In this document: piece by piece, positions 1 through 8,566 of the stretch | Numbering within the stretch: the stretch's first letter is position 1 | Layout of the letters: the number at the start of each line of letters is the position of its first letter | NCBI GenBank assembly: GCA_947476075.1 | Contig: CANJPM010000005.1 | Location: forward strand, 1 to 49,398 | From: Beijerinckiaceae bacterium | GTDB lineage: Bacteria; Pseudomonadota; Alphaproteobacteria; Rhizobiales; Beijerinckiaceae | Length of the DNA: 49,398 bases | Direction: 5' to 3' | Notes under the pieces: generated by a model | Seen by the model: only the letters and a program-made list of their open reading frames with translations | What the model was told of the DNA's origin: nothing | The model's database searches: none | Made by a program: the position numbers and the translations under genes

Positions 1-1
1 C

Positions 2-169
2 ACCGCCCGCGTGCAATACGAGAGCCGCTTCATGTGGAATTATTTCTACCACACGGATGATGTTGAAAGCGAAGCGCGCAACGCCGCTTATCGCGCCCGC
101 AGCGACGAGGACGTGTGGCTGTGTCTGGATTGGTTGTACAAGGGCGCGCCGGTTCCCAACGAGATTTGA
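2..169 (+). CDS. C-terminal end of an unidentified protein (partial)
   Basis: An open frame enters from the left edge and ends at a TGA; only the last 55 residues are visible. The fragment is polar and rich in aromatic and acidic residues (for example RFMWNYFYHTDD and WLCLDWLYKGAPVPNEI at the end), with codon use like its neighbours. I do not recognise the family and see no catalytic motif. It runs toward cysK on the opposite strand, with a palindromic repeat between them that may serve as its transcription end. Confidence 0.5.
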   Translation, partial: TARVQYESRFMWNYFYHTDDVESEARNAAYRARSDEDVWLCLDWLYKGAPVPNEI

Positions 170-183
170 TTGGCACTTTCTTT

Positions 184-313
184 CCTTCTCCCGCAGGCGG
201 GAGAAGGTGCGCCTTGCGTCAGCAAGGGGCGGATGAGGGCTCTTGCAACGCCCGAAAGCGCCCTCATCCGTCACGCTTCGCGCGCCACCTTCTCCCGCTG
301 TCGCAGGAGAAGG
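184..313. repeat. Composite palindromic intergenic repeat, two facing hairpins
   Basis: Bases 184-194 and 197-207 form a perfect 11-bp inverted repeat with a 2-base loop. Bases 288-298 and 303-313 form nearly the same hairpin with one mismatch. Between them, GGATGAGGGC at 231-240 is the reverse complement of 260-269, so the two halves face each other. No coding capacity is evident. The layout resembles the REP/MITE-like palindromic elements common between genes of Hyphomicrobiales. It sits between two convergent genes and could stop transcription from both sides. Confidence 0.7.
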
Positions 314-324
314 AAGACAGCCCC

Positions 325-1356
325 CTAAACCAGCCCGGCGTCTATCGTCGTTTCGCGCTCCATCCACGCGGGCGCGGGCAGGTTCTTGCTGCGCAAGAAC
401 GCTGGATTGTACAATTTCGAGGCGTAGCGCACGCCGGAATCGCACAGGATCGTCACGATCACGTGGCCCGGCCCCATTTCGCGGGCGAGCTTGATGGCGC
501 CGCCGACGTTCACGCCGGACGAGCCGCCCAGCAGCAGGCCTTCGTGCTCTGCCATATCGAACACAATCGGCAGCGCCTCTTCGTCGCTCACCTGAAATGC
601 ATGGTCTATTGGCGCGTCAACCAGGTTGGCGGTGATACGGCCCTGACCTATGCCCTCGGTGATGGACGTGCCTTCCGCCGTCAGCACGCCGGTCTTGTAA
701 TATGAGTAAAGCGCGGCCCCCATCGGGTCGGCAAGCGCGATCTGGATTTTCGGATTGCGCTCTTTCAACGCCATGCCCACGCCTGCCAGCGTGCCGCCGG
801 TGCCGACCGCGCAGGTGAACGCGTCCACCTTGCCGTCCGTCTGCTCCCAGATTTCGGGCGCCGTCGTATCGATATGGCCCTGTCTATTGGCGATATTGTC
901 GAACTGGTTCGCCCAGACCGCGCCGTTGGGGTCTTCTTTGGCGAGACGCTCGGCGATGCGGCCGGAGACCTTCACGTAATTGTTGGGGTTGGAATAGGGA
1001 ACGGCTGGCACTTCGATCAGCTGCGCGCCCTGCATGCGCAGCATGTCTTTCTTTTCCTGGGATTGCGTCTCGGGAATTACGATCACGGTGCGAAAGCCCA
1101 ACGCATTAGCCACCAGCGCCAGTCCGATTCCGGTGTTGCCGGCGGTGCCTTCCACGATCACGCCGCCCTTGCGCAATTGCCCGCGCGCCACGGCGTCGAG
1201 CACGATGGAGAGCGCGGCGCGATCCTTGACCGAGCCGCCTGGGTTCATGAATTCGGCTTTTCCGAGGATGGTGCAGCCGGTCAATTCAGAGGCCCGGCGC
1301 AGCTTGATGAGCGGCGTGCGGCCAATTGCGCCGATAACGTCCTCGGTATGCTTCAT
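325..1356 (-). CDS. cysK: Cysteine synthase A family (O-acetylserine sulfhydrylase)
   Basis: A 343-residue PLP enzyme of fold type II that makes L-cysteine from O-acetylserine and sulfide in the cytoplasm. The PLP lysine lies in NPGGSVKDR near residue 40, followed by the substrate loop GTAGNTG, the phosphate-binding GTGGTLAG and the C-terminal GGSSGVN. The protein is longer than the roughly 310-residue enzymes, mostly at the C terminus. The ATG at 1356 was chosen because AGGGAG lies six bases upstream and the protein then begins MKHTEDVIGAIGRTPLIKL, a normal family N terminus; an ATG two codons earlier abuts the same AGGGAG. The gene is monocistronic. A cystathionine beta-synthase-like role cannot be fully excluded. 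Confidence 0.92.
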   Translation of the reverse strand: MKHTEDVIGAIGRTPLIKLRRASELTGCTILGKAEFMNPGGSVKDRAALSIVLDAVARGQLRKGGVIVEGTAGNTGIGLALVANALGFRTVIVIPETQSQEKKDMLRMQGAQLIEVPAVPYSNPNNYVKVSGRIAERLAKEDPNGAVWANQFDNIANRQGHIDTTAPEIWEQTDGKVDAFTCAVGTGGTLAGVGMALKERNPKIQIALADPMGAALYSYYKTGVLTAEGTSITEGIGQGRITANLVDAPIDHAFQVSDEEALPIVFDMAEHEGLLLGGSSGVNVGGAIKLAREMGPGHVIVTILCDSGVRYASKLYNPAFLRSKNLPAPAWMERETTIDAGLV

Positions 1357-1479
1357 TTCCATCTCCCTGCCTGGCGGCAAGCTAGGGGGAGGCGCGGCGG
1401 GGCGCAAGCGCAGGTCGTCAAGTTTTTGCTTTTGTGCGCAAGTGTCCAGTTTGCTTGATCAACTTTGCTTTACACGGCA

Positions 1480-1509
1480 TGATCCAAGTCATGATTTGCA
1501 TCGTAATGA
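1480..1509 (+). promoter_or_regulatory. Candidate ECF (RpoE/ChrR-type) promoter
   Basis: TGATCC at 1480-1485 is followed after 18 bases by TAATGA at 1504-1509, some 17 bases before the ATG of the ChrR-like gene. From memory, the singlet-oxygen sigma factor RpoE of Rhodobacter uses TGATCC at -35 and a TAA-type -10 with similar spacing. The match is by eye; a transcript starting here would have a very short leader or none. Confidence 0.4.
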
Positions 1510-1525
1510 CCATATTCGGTATGAC

Positions 1526-2248
1526 ATGAGCAGATTCGAGCACAGCGACATGCAGGCCCAGAACGTGAAAAACTCCGTGACTGAATCCCCGGCGGCTGAC
1601 TCCCTTGCGCGCCCCATCGACGAATTGCTGGCCGCTTATGGTGCCGGCGCTCTTGATCCGGCCCGCCACGCCCTGATCGCCTCGCACCTCCTGCTGCGCC
1701 CCGAGAACAGGCGTTTCGTGCGCGCTATGGAAGATTACGCCTCCGCCGGTCTTTTGGCAGCCGATGATCTGGCGCCCTCCCGCAATCGCGATCAGCGGCT
1801 GTCCGCGATTTTCAATATGGCTGAGCCGGAGCGCGTGCGCGCCATTCCCGCCGAGCAGGGCGGCCTCCTGCCAGCCCCTCTTCGCAGCTATCTGGGTTGC
1901 GACATGGATGCGCTGGGCTGGCGTTTCGTCGTTCCCGGCGTCCGCGAGGTCAAGATTGCGGAATCGGGCCGGGGCGAAGTCAGCCTTATCCATGTGCGCG
2001 CTGGTCGCCGCTTGCCGCAACACACCCATGAGGGTTCGGAAATCACTCTGGTTCTGAAGGGCGCATTCGTGGATCCGCTTGGCCGCTATGGTCGCGGCGA
2101 CATTGCCATGGCCGATTCCTCGCTGGAGCATTCGCCACAGATTGAGGGCGATGTGGATTGCATCTGCTTTGCCGTAACCGACGCGCCTTTGCGCTTGTCG
2201 AGCCCGGTGGGTCGGATGATCGGAAGAATTTTATCGCGGGTTCACTGA
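1526..2248 (+). CDS. ChrR-like anti-sigma factor with cupin domain, zinc ligands missing
   Basis: A 240-residue protein with the two-domain layout of ChrR, the anti-sigma factor that holds RpoE until singlet oxygen appears. Residues about 30-75 match the helical anti-sigma domain (DELLAAYGAGALDPARHALIASHLLLRPEN). In ChrR this domain binds zinc through HxxxCxxC; here His54 remains but the cysteine positions are Arg58 and Asn61. Residues about 120-220 are a cupin with the usual metal set: His166, His168, Glu172, His202. No sigma factor gene adjoins it, whereas chrR normally follows rpoE. It converges on the photolyase gene with 40 bases between. The start at 1526 is tentative because there is no clear ribosome site; an ATG at 1550 is possible. 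An alternative reading is a cupin regulator that no longer binds a sigma factor. Confidence 0.75.
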   Translation: MSRFEHSDMQAQNVKNSVTESPAADSLARPIDELLAAYGAGALDPARHALIASHLLLRPENRRFVRAMEDYASAGLLAADDLAPSRNRDQRLSAIFNMAEPERVRAIPAEQGGLLPAPLRSYLGCDMDALGWRFVVPGVREVKIAESGRGEVSLIHVRAGRRLPQHTHEGSEITLVLKGAFVDPLGRYGRGDIAMADSSLEHSPQIEGDVDCICFAVTDAPLRLSSPVGRMIGRILSRVH

Positions 2249-2288
2249 TCGCAAGGGTCCGGGATAGCAAGGGTCTGGAGCACGCTCC

Positions 2289-3764
2289 TCACGCTTCTTC
2301 TCTGGCCCTCAGCGCACCAAAGGCCGCCAGGGCGCGATCTCGGCCAAGATTGTGGTCTATGATCGGCGACGGGTAATCCTTGCCCAGACGCACGCCGGCA
2401 TTTGCCAGCACATTGGCGGGCGCTTCCCAGGGCTTGTGGATGAATTTGGCCGGCATGTTGGCGAGCTCCGGTACGAAGGCGCGCACGTAATCGCCTTCCG
2501 GGTCGAAGCGTTCGCCCTGCAAGATCGGGTTGAAGATGCGGAAATAGGGCGCTGCGTCGGCGCCGCTGCCCGCCACCCATTGCCAGCTTGCCGGATTGTT
2601 GGCGGGGTCGGCGTCGCACAAAGTATCCCAAAACCAGTCTTCGCCGACGCGCCAGTCGATCAGCAAATGCTTCACGAGGAAGGACGCCACAACCATGCGC
2701 ACGCGATTGTGCATAAAGCCGGTGCGCCAGAGTTCGCGCATGCCTGCGTCCACGATTGGATAGCCGGTATTGCCCGTTTGCCAGGCGCGCAGAGACTTTG
2801 CATCTGGCTCGCGCCACGGGAAGGCGTCGAATCGCGCCTGATAATTGCGGGTCGCCAGATCAGGATTGTGAAACAGCAGGTGGAACGCGAATTCACGCCA
2901 TCCGACTTCCGACAGGAATTTGGCGATCGCCTTGGCCAAAGCAGGCTTGTCTGCTTCCAGATGGCGCGCAGCGTGCCAGATGGTTCGGGGCGAAATCTCG
3001 CCAAAACGCAAGAATGGCGACAATCGCGAGGTTGATGGCCGGTCCGGACGATCGCGCTCATCGGCGTAATTGGACAGCCCGTGCTTGAAGAAGTCTTGCA
3101 GACGCGCCCGCGCGCCAGCCTCGCCAGGAGTCCAGTGCGCGCGCAGGCCGTCGGCCCAATCGGGCTTGGTGGGCAACAGGTCCAGCGTCTTCAACGTCGC
3201 GCGTTTTTGGCCGCCTTTGGGCCATGGCGCGCTCGCAAATGCTTTGGGCGCGGGCAGGGGGGCCGGTATGTCGCCGAGGGCCTGCGATGCGCGCCAGAAC
3301 GGCGTGAACACCTTCATCGGGCCACCGGTTTTGGTGGTGACTTCCCACGGCTCGCGCAGCAAATGGCCGTTGAAGCTCGCAGCCTCGATATTGGCCGCCG
3401 CCAGATCTTTCTTCACCTGCGCATCGCAGGCGATCTGGGCGCCGCCATAGCGCCGCGTCCAGTAAACAGCGCCTGCGCCGAGACTTTGCGCAATCTGCGG
3501 CAGGTCCGCATGATCGCAGGCGATAAGATCGAGACGGGCGCCGATCTTCTCAAGCGAGGCTCCCAGCGCGGCCAGCGAATGATGCAGCCACCATTTGGAC
3601 GCGCCGCCCAGCGCGCGGCCGGACGACCGCCCGGTATCGTAGACGTACAGGCAGATGACGGGCCGCTTCGAGCGTATGGCCGCATGAAGCGCCGGCTGAT
3701 CGGCGAGCCGCAGATCGTCGCGAAACCAGACAAGCGCTGGCGCGTCAGCGGCGGGAGTGGACAT
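2289..3764 (-). CDS. phrB: Deoxyribodipyrimidine photolyase (cryptochrome/photolyase family)
   Basis: A 491-residue flavoprotein that splits UV-induced cyclobutane pyrimidine dimers using blue light. The N-terminal Rossmann domain starts VWFRDDLRLADQPAL, where class I photolyases bind the antenna cofactor. The C-terminal FAD half carries TSRLSPFLRFGEISPR, GNTGYPIVDAGMRELW, FMHNRVRMVVASFLVK and WQWVAGSGADAAPYFRIFNP, all strongly conserved in class I CPD photolyases. Length is normal. The chain ends ALRAREEA just before the end of the ChrR-like gene. In Rhodobacter sphaeroides a photolyase belongs to the RpoE/ChrR regulon, so the pairing is suggestive, though I found no convincing TGATCC promoter upstream of this start. 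Confidence 0.93.
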   Translation of the reverse strand: MSTPAADAPALVWFRDDLRLADQPALHAAIRSKRPVICLYVYDTGRSSGRALGGASKWWLHHSLAALGASLEKIGARLDLIACDHADLPQIAQSLGAGAVYWTRRYGGAQIACDAQVKKDLAAANIEAASFNGHLLREPWEVTTKTGGPMKVFTPFWRASQALGDIPAPLPAPKAFASAPWPKGGQKRATLKTLDLLPTKPDWADGLRAHWTPGEAGARARLQDFFKHGLSNYADERDRPDRPSTSRLSPFLRFGEISPRTIWHAARHLEADKPALAKAIAKFLSEVGWREFAFHLLFHNPDLATRNYQARFDAFPWREPDAKSLRAWQTGNTGYPIVDAGMRELWRTGFMHNRVRMVVASFLVKHLLIDWRVGEDWFWDTLCDADPANNPASWQWVAGSGADAAPYFRIFNPILQGERFDPEGDYVRAFVPELANMPAKFIHKPWEAPANVLANAGVRLGKDYPSPIIDHNLGRDRALAAFGALRAREEA

Positions 3765-4239
3765 GCAGGCTCCATGGGCGAAAGGGGTTGTCTTATCATA
3801 CGCGGGAAATGAAGCGTTGGATGCGACCTTGGGCTGCGGGCTTCCAGCCCGGATACGATTCTGGTTGCAGCAGATTTGCTTGCCGCTTCGCGCTCAACGT
3901 CCCAAACGCGTCATGGCGGCGAAGGCCGCCATCTACGGCAAGCGACGAACTCGTAACCTGCCGTGGGTCCCGGCCTTCGCCGGGATGACGCGCGCGCCTG
4001 CAGAGGCGTCCACGACATGGCGGGCAGCCACGCGAACGGCGAAAGCCGTCGCTTTGTCTGACACATGCAACGCTTGGAACAGCATTTTTGAATAACAAAC
4101 CAACTTCACTAAACTGCTCTTGCCTTATTTCGTGCCCAGTAGGAAGCCTACAAAATACCCGCCATCCAGACGTACCCAGCGCTGTTTTCGCCTGACGATC
4201 CCATAAATTCGGTGCAAGTTTCCGGTCAACCTTCGCCCG
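3765..4239. other. Intergenic region between photolyase start and trpE end
   Basis: No credible gene was found in this 475-base stretch; short open frames in it have no ribosome site and no recognisable product. It must hold the photolyase promoter near 3765-3850 and the 3' end of the ppiD-trpE transcript. The only clear structure is the inverted-repeat element at 3907-3992. The last 150 bases are AT-richer than their surroundings and show no tRNA-like cloverleaf. Confidence 0.6.
3907..3992. repeat. 86-bp element with terminal inverted repeats (copy 1 of a dispersed family)
   Basis: Bases 3907-3928 and 3971-3992 are inverted copies that match at 20 of 22 positions. Each arm begins CGCGTCAT and contains CGGCGAAGGCCG. 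The left arm also forms its own small palindrome (GGCGGC-GAA-GGCCGCC). Related sequence recurs at 40544-40616 and, as one compact hairpin, at 14281-14314. No open frame is carried. This is the pattern of a non-autonomous MITE or REP-like element. Confidence 0.75.
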
Positions 4240-5757
4240 TTATTGCCCGCGTCTGGCGCTCGTTGCAAAGCGCACGGCCTCTTCGGCGGCGCGGAACAAG
4301 GCCGTCGCTTTGTTCACGCATTCGCGATGTTCGGATTCGGGATCTGAATCGTAGACAATGCCGGCGCCGGCCTGCGCGTGCATCAGGCCGTCCTTGATGA
4401 TGCCGGTGCGCAGCACGATGCAGGTGTCCATCTCGCCCGAGGCGCCGAAATAGCCGATGCAGCCGGCGTAAATCCCGCGCTTGTCGGTCTCCAGCTCGTC
4501 GATGATTTCCATCGCCCGCACTTTGGGCGCGCCAGAAACTGTACCGGCGGGAAAGCCTGCGCAGAGCGCATCAATCACGTCGCGGCGCGGATCGAGCTGG
4601 CCCTCGACGTTGGAGACGATGTGCATCACATGGCTGTAACGCTCGACGAAAAATTGCCCGGTCACTTCCACGCTGCCGATTTGTGACACGCGGCCAACGT
4701 CGTTGCGTCCCAGATCAAGCAGCATCAAATGCTCGGCGCGCTCTTTGGGATCGGCCAGAAGTTCCTGCGCCAGAGCCTCATCTTCAGCGGGCGTCTTGCC
4801 GCGCCAGCGTGTGCCTGCGATCGGACGAATGGTGACTTTGCCCTCGCGCACACGCACCAGAATTTCCGGGCTTGAACACACAATCTGGAAGCCGCCGAAA
4901 TCGAGGAAGCACAGGAACGGCGCCGGATTGACGCGGCGCAAGGCGCGAAACAGCGAGAACGCGGGCAGTTCAAACGGTGCGGTAAAGCGCTGCGAGAGAA
5001 CGACCTGAAAGATGTCGCCCGCCTTGATGTATTCCTTGGCCTGCGCCACCATTTCCAGATAGCGCGCGTGCGGCGTGTTGGAGACTGGCGCGACTGCGGT
5101 CATCAATGGATCTGCGGCGGGCGGCTTGTGCGCCAGCGGGCCTTCCAGCACAGCGACAATCTTGTCGATGCGTGCTTGGGCTGCCTCCCAGGCGGCGCGC
5201 GCGTTGACGCCAGCAGAGGGGCGCGCCGGCGTGACGATATGCAATTCGTCGCGCACGGAATCAAACACCACCATCAGCGTCGGGCGGATCATCACCGCGT
5301 CGGGCACGCCAATCGGATCGACTTTTGCAGGCGCCAGGCGCTCCATCTGGCGCACCATGTCGTACCCCAGATAGCCGAACACGCCGGCGGCCATGGGCGG
5401 CAACCCGTCTTGCTCTTCGATTCTGGATTCTGCAATCAGCGCCCGCAGGGCGTCCAGCGGCTTGCCAGGGCAGGGCTCAAACGCGTCGGGGGCATTCAGG
5501 GCCTGCCGGTTTATCTCGCTTGCAGCGCCATTTGCGCGCCAGATTACGTCCGGGTCCATGCCGATCATGGAATAGCGCCCGCGCGCGGCGCCGCCTTCCA
5601 CGGACTCGAGCAGGAAAGTATTGGAGCCGCGGGCCGCGTTCAGCTTCAAATAGGCGGAGACCGGCGTTTCAAGATCGGCGATCAGAATTGTGGCGACAAG
5701 GCTTGGGCGTCCGGACTCGTAGGCGCGCGCGAAGTCCTCATACGATGTCGGTGTCAT
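4240..5757 (-). CDS. trpE: Anthranilate synthase component I
   Basis: A 505-residue chorismate-utilising enzyme for the first step of tryptophan synthesis; it makes anthranilate with ammonia supplied by TrpG. The N-terminal regulatory domain has LLES (in NTFLLESVEGG), the signature of the tryptophan feedback site. The catalytic half shows IRPIAGTRWRGKTPAEDE, LLDLGRNDVGRVSQ, ERYSHVMHIVSNVEG, GFPAGTVSGAPKVRAMEIID and AGAGIVYDSDPESE. The closely related PabB usually lacks the full LLES motif, so TrpE is preferred. It lies 15 bases after ppiD on the same strand and is probably cotranscribed. trpG and trpDC are not next to it: a 475-base gap and photolyase follow. Confidence 0.93.
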   Translation of the reverse strand: MTPTSYEDFARAYESGRPSLVATILIADLETPVSAYLKLNAARGSNTFLLESVEGGAARGRYSMIGMDPDVIWRANGAASEINRQALNAPDAFEPCPGKPLDALRALIAESRIEEQDGLPPMAAGVFGYLGYDMVRQMERLAPAKVDPIGVPDAVMIRPTLMVVFDSVRDELHIVTPARPSAGVNARAAWEAAQARIDKIVAVLEGPLAHKPPAADPLMTAVAPVSNTPHARYLEMVAQAKEYIKAGDIFQVVLSQRFTAPFELPAFSLFRALRRVNPAPFLCFLDFGGFQIVCSSPEILVRVREGKVTIRPIAGTRWRGKTPAEDEALAQELLADPKERAEHLMLLDLGRNDVGRVSQIGSVEVTGQFFVERYSHVMHIVSNVEGQLDPRRDVIDALCAGFPAGTVSGAPKVRAMEIIDELETDKRGIYAGCIGYFGASGEMDTCIVLRTGIIKDGLMHAQAGAGIVYDSDPESEHRECVNKATALFRAAEEAVRFATSARRGQ

Positions 5758-5772
5758 GACGCTTGCCTGTAC

Positions 5773-7677
5773 TCAGTTCTGTTCGCCGCCTACAGCCATG
5801 CGCACGGCTGACTCGTTGATCTTGACGCCGAGTTCGTCCTGCGCCTTCGTTACGAATTGAGCCAGAATGTCTTCTGTCAAGGCGTCGCGCAGGCGCGGAG
5901 CCAGAGCTTTAAGGGTCGCGCTTTCGGGATCATAGGGCGGCACGAGGGAATCAAGCACCTTGAATACGATGCGGCCTCCCTCGTTTGCGGTTGAGGCTAC
6001 GGCGCCGGGCGCGATTGTGAACGCGCGCACGACCGCGGGCGGCGGCAGAATCTGGGAGCCGGAGCGCTTGACGTCGTTGGCGAGCTGCGCTTCAAGGCCC
6101 ACGCCCTTGGCGACATCCTCAATGGCCTCGCCGCCGTCGATGCGCTTTACCAGCTCCTGCGCCTTGCGTTGCAGGTTGCGGTCTGTTTCGTCATCGGTCC
6201 ATGCCTTGACGACGCGCTCGCGCACTTCATCGAGAGCCAGATCGCGGGCGGGGGCGATGGCGGCCACTTCAAACCATGTGTAGCCGTTGTCTCGCGTGGT
6301 CAACACGTCGTTGTCGACGCCGATGTCGGAGGCGAAAACCGCACGCACCAGTTCGGCGCCGTCCACGAGGCCGGGGACTTGCGCGCCTGTGCGATCTCGT
6401 CCGTTCAGGTCAATCGCCTCAATCACCCGCGCCTTTAATTGCGCGCCCTCGGAGGCCTCAACAAGCGACTTGCCGGAGGTGCGCTGATCTTCGATCCGGT
6501 CGCGGATCTTCTGGATTTCATCGCGTGCGCGCCGTTCCGCCAGTTCACGCTTCAAGATAGGCGCGACCTCCTCGAACGGCTTGATCGATTGCGGCTCAAC
6601 CCTTGAGACGCGCAGCAGGGCGGAGCCGAACGCGCCCTTCACGGGCTCGCTCACGGCGCCTTCCGCCAATGCGAAAGCAGCCTGTGCGATGCCAGGATCG
6701 GCGAATTCGGTCCAGGTGAGAGCGCCAAGGTCGATGTCTTTGTCGGAGAGCCCGCGCTTTTGCGCCACAGCGTCAAACGTCTCGCCATCCTTGATGGACT
6801 GGCGGGCGGCAAGCGCCTCGGCCTCGTTTGGAAGGATTATCTGCTGAACCGTGCGACGCTCGGGCGCGGTGAAGCGCTTGCCCTTGGTCTGCTCATAGAC
6901 ATCGCGGGCGTCAGGGTCGGACACGCGAGCCGGATCGGCGACGTTGGTGGGGGCCACGCTCAGCACCACGACATTGCGATATTCGGGCGTGCGGAAGCTC
7001 GCTTTGCGCTCTTCGAAGAAAGCCTTCAGCGCGTCTTCTCCGGCCGGCGCTATTTCGCCTGCGGCGGAGGCGGGCAGGGTGAAGAATTCAACGCTGCGGG
7101 TTTCGGCATCGTATTGATGCACGGCCTCCATCATGGCCTGCGGCAGCGGCGCTCCGCCGGCGATGGAGAGAGCCAGTTCGCGGCGCAGATAGTTCTGACG
7201 CTGCTCCTGCACGAATCGTTGCTCGTTCGCATAGCCGGCTTCCCGGAGGGCGTCGTTGAAGCGCTGGCGTTCGAACTTGCCGGTGGGTCCGATGAATGCG
7301 GGATCGTTGACGATCGTTTGCGCGATGTCGCGCTCGGCCATGGCCAGCCCCAGGGCGCGTGCGCGCTGATCAAGGGCCGCGTCTGCGATCATGCGTGACA
7401 GCACCATTTTGTCCAGACCGGCGGCCCGGGCCTGTTCGGTGGTGATGGCGCGGCGCGATTCCCGTTGCAGGTTCTGCAATTGGGTCTGGTAAGCGGTGCG
7501 ATAGGCTTCCCTCGAAATATCGACCTTTCCGACCCTGGCGGCCGAACTGACGCCGATGCCGCGGAAAATATCGCCAATGCCCCAAACCGCGAAACTCAGG
7601 ATCAGCACTCCAAAAAGGAGTCCAAAGATCAACTTGCCAATCAGGCTTTGAGAAGCCCGGCGGATGCCTTCGAGCAT
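5773..7677 (-). CDS. ppiD: PpiD-like periplasmic peptidyl-prolyl cis-trans isomerase (SurA_N/parvulin)
   Basis: A 634-residue inner-membrane-anchored folding factor. The N terminus MLEGIRRASQSLIGKLIFGL leads into one membrane helix (residues about 13-35, ending FAVWGIGDIFRG), so the rest lies in the periplasm. A SurA-N-like helical region follows, then a parvulin domain around residues 250-370 (ERRTVQQIILPNEAEALAAR, FDAVAQKRGLSD, LGALTWTEFADPGIAQAAFAL), then a long C-terminal region. PpiD assists proteins leaving the Sec translocon. The frame is open to 7821 but a start that far upstream would run into tpiA; the ATG at 7677 fits the family. The ribosome site is weak; an ATG at 7737 has a better AGAGG. 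Confidence 0.85.
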   Translation of the reverse strand: MLEGIRRASQSLIGKLIFGLLFGVLILSFAVWGIGDIFRGIGVSSAARVGKVDISREAYRTAYQTQLQNLQRESRRAITTEQARAAGLDKMVLSRMIADAALDQRARALGLAMAERDIAQTIVNDPAFIGPTGKFERQRFNDALREAGYANEQRFVQEQRQNYLRRELALSIAGGAPLPQAMMEAVHQYDAETRSVEFFTLPASAAGEIAPAGEDALKAFFEERKASFRTPEYRNVVVLSVAPTNVADPARVSDPDARDVYEQTKGKRFTAPERRTVQQIILPNEAEALAARQSIKDGETFDAVAQKRGLSDKDIDLGALTWTEFADPGIAQAAFALAEGAVSEPVKGAFGSALLRVSRVEPQSIKPFEEVAPILKRELAERRARDEIQKIRDRIEDQRTSGKSLVEASEGAQLKARVIEAIDLNGRDRTGAQVPGLVDGAELVRAVFASDIGVDNDVLTTRDNGYTWFEVAAIAPARDLALDEVRERVVKAWTDDETDRNLQRKAQELVKRIDGGEAIEDVAKGVGLEAQLANDVKRSGSQILPPPAVVRAFTIAPGAVASTANEGGRIVFKVLDSLVPPYDPESATLKALAPRLRDALTEDILAQFVTKAQDELGVKINESAVRMAVGGEQN

Positions 7678-7798
7678 TTTGTCTCGTCCGATTCCAGAAG
7701 CAGGCGAAAACCGCCCTTTGCCGATTTGGTTTTCCATAGCCTCTGCGCGCCGCTTTGCATAGCGCGCGCGCTCTGCTAACCGGCAAGGGAACACATCA

Positions 7799-8566
7799 AT
7801 GGGAGCGAAAATGGTCAACAAACCCCACCCACTCGTCGCCGGAAACTGGAAGATGAACGGGTTGAAGGAGTCGCTCTCGCAAATCGAGGCGATGGCGCAG
7901 GGCTATGATGCTACGCTTAAGTTACGGGTGGACCTTCTTGTTTGTCCCCCTGCAACACTTGTGGACGGGGCCGTCGCCAGCGCCGCCGGGCGGATAGCCA
8001 TTGGCGGGCAAGATTGCCATGTGAAAGCGTCGGGCGCCCACACCGGCGACGTCGCTGCGCAAATGCTCGCCGATTTGGGGGCGACTTTCGTTATTGTCGG
8101 TCATTCCGAGCGCCGCGCCGATCATGGCGAATCCAGCGCAATCGTGAAAGCGAAGGCGGAAGCCGCTTTGCTCGCCGGGCTGATCGCTATCGTTTGCGTC
8201 GGCGAGACCGATGCCGAGCGCAAGGCCGGATCGACGCTGGACGTGGTCGGGGCGCAGGTCGCCGGCTCCCTGCCTCAGGGAGCGACCGCCGCCAATCTCG
8301 TGCTGGCCTATGAGCCGGTTTGGGCGATTGGCACCGGACTGACGCCCACCGCCGCCGACGTTGCGGAGGTTCACGCTTTCATCCGGGCCGAGCTCAGCCG
8401 GATGCTTGGGGGCGAGGGAGCGGGCGTGCGCATTCTCTACGGCGGTTCGGTGAAGCCCTCAAACGCTATCGAGCTGATGGGCGTGGCCAATGTCGATGGC
8501 GCTCTTGTCGGCGGCGCCAGCCTTGCCGCGCAAGACTTTCTGGGAATTGCGGCGGCCTATCGTTAA
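7799..8566 (+). CDS. tpiA: Triosephosphate isomerase
   Basis: A 255-residue glycolytic enzyme that interconverts dihydroxyacetone phosphate and glyceraldehyde 3-phosphate. The catalytic set is complete: Asn and Lys in AGNWKMN, His in VGHSERR, Glu in [11 protein letters not shown]; the phosphate-binding GGSV and GGASL follow. Two starts are plausible: ATG 7799 with AAGGGA eight bases upstream, or ATG 7811 with GGGAG five bases upstream. The second would give the commoner N terminus. It diverges from ppiD and its stop overlaps the stop of pncC by four bases. Confidence 0.95.
   Translation: MGAKMVNKPHPLVAGNWKMNGLKESLSQIEAMAQGYDATLKLRVDLLVCPPATLVDGAVASAAGRIAIGGQDCHVKASGAHTGDVAAQMLADLGATFVIVGHSERRADHGESSAIVKAKAEAALLAGLIAIVCVGETDAERKAGSTLDVVGAQVAGSLPQGATAANLVLAYEPVWAIGTGLTPTAADVAEVHAFIRAELSRMLGGEGAGVRILYGGSVKPSNAIELMGVANVDGALVGGASLAAQDFLGIAAAYR

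Noticed and set aside
174-190. TGGCAC at 171-177 as a sigma54 promoter
   Set aside because: The -12 GC is missing at the required distance and the site lies next to a palindromic repeat with no gene downstream on that strand.
3765-3830. RpoE-type TGATCC promoter before photolyase
   Set aside because: A TAAG-like -10 is present on the minus strand, but no TGATCC stands at the right distance.
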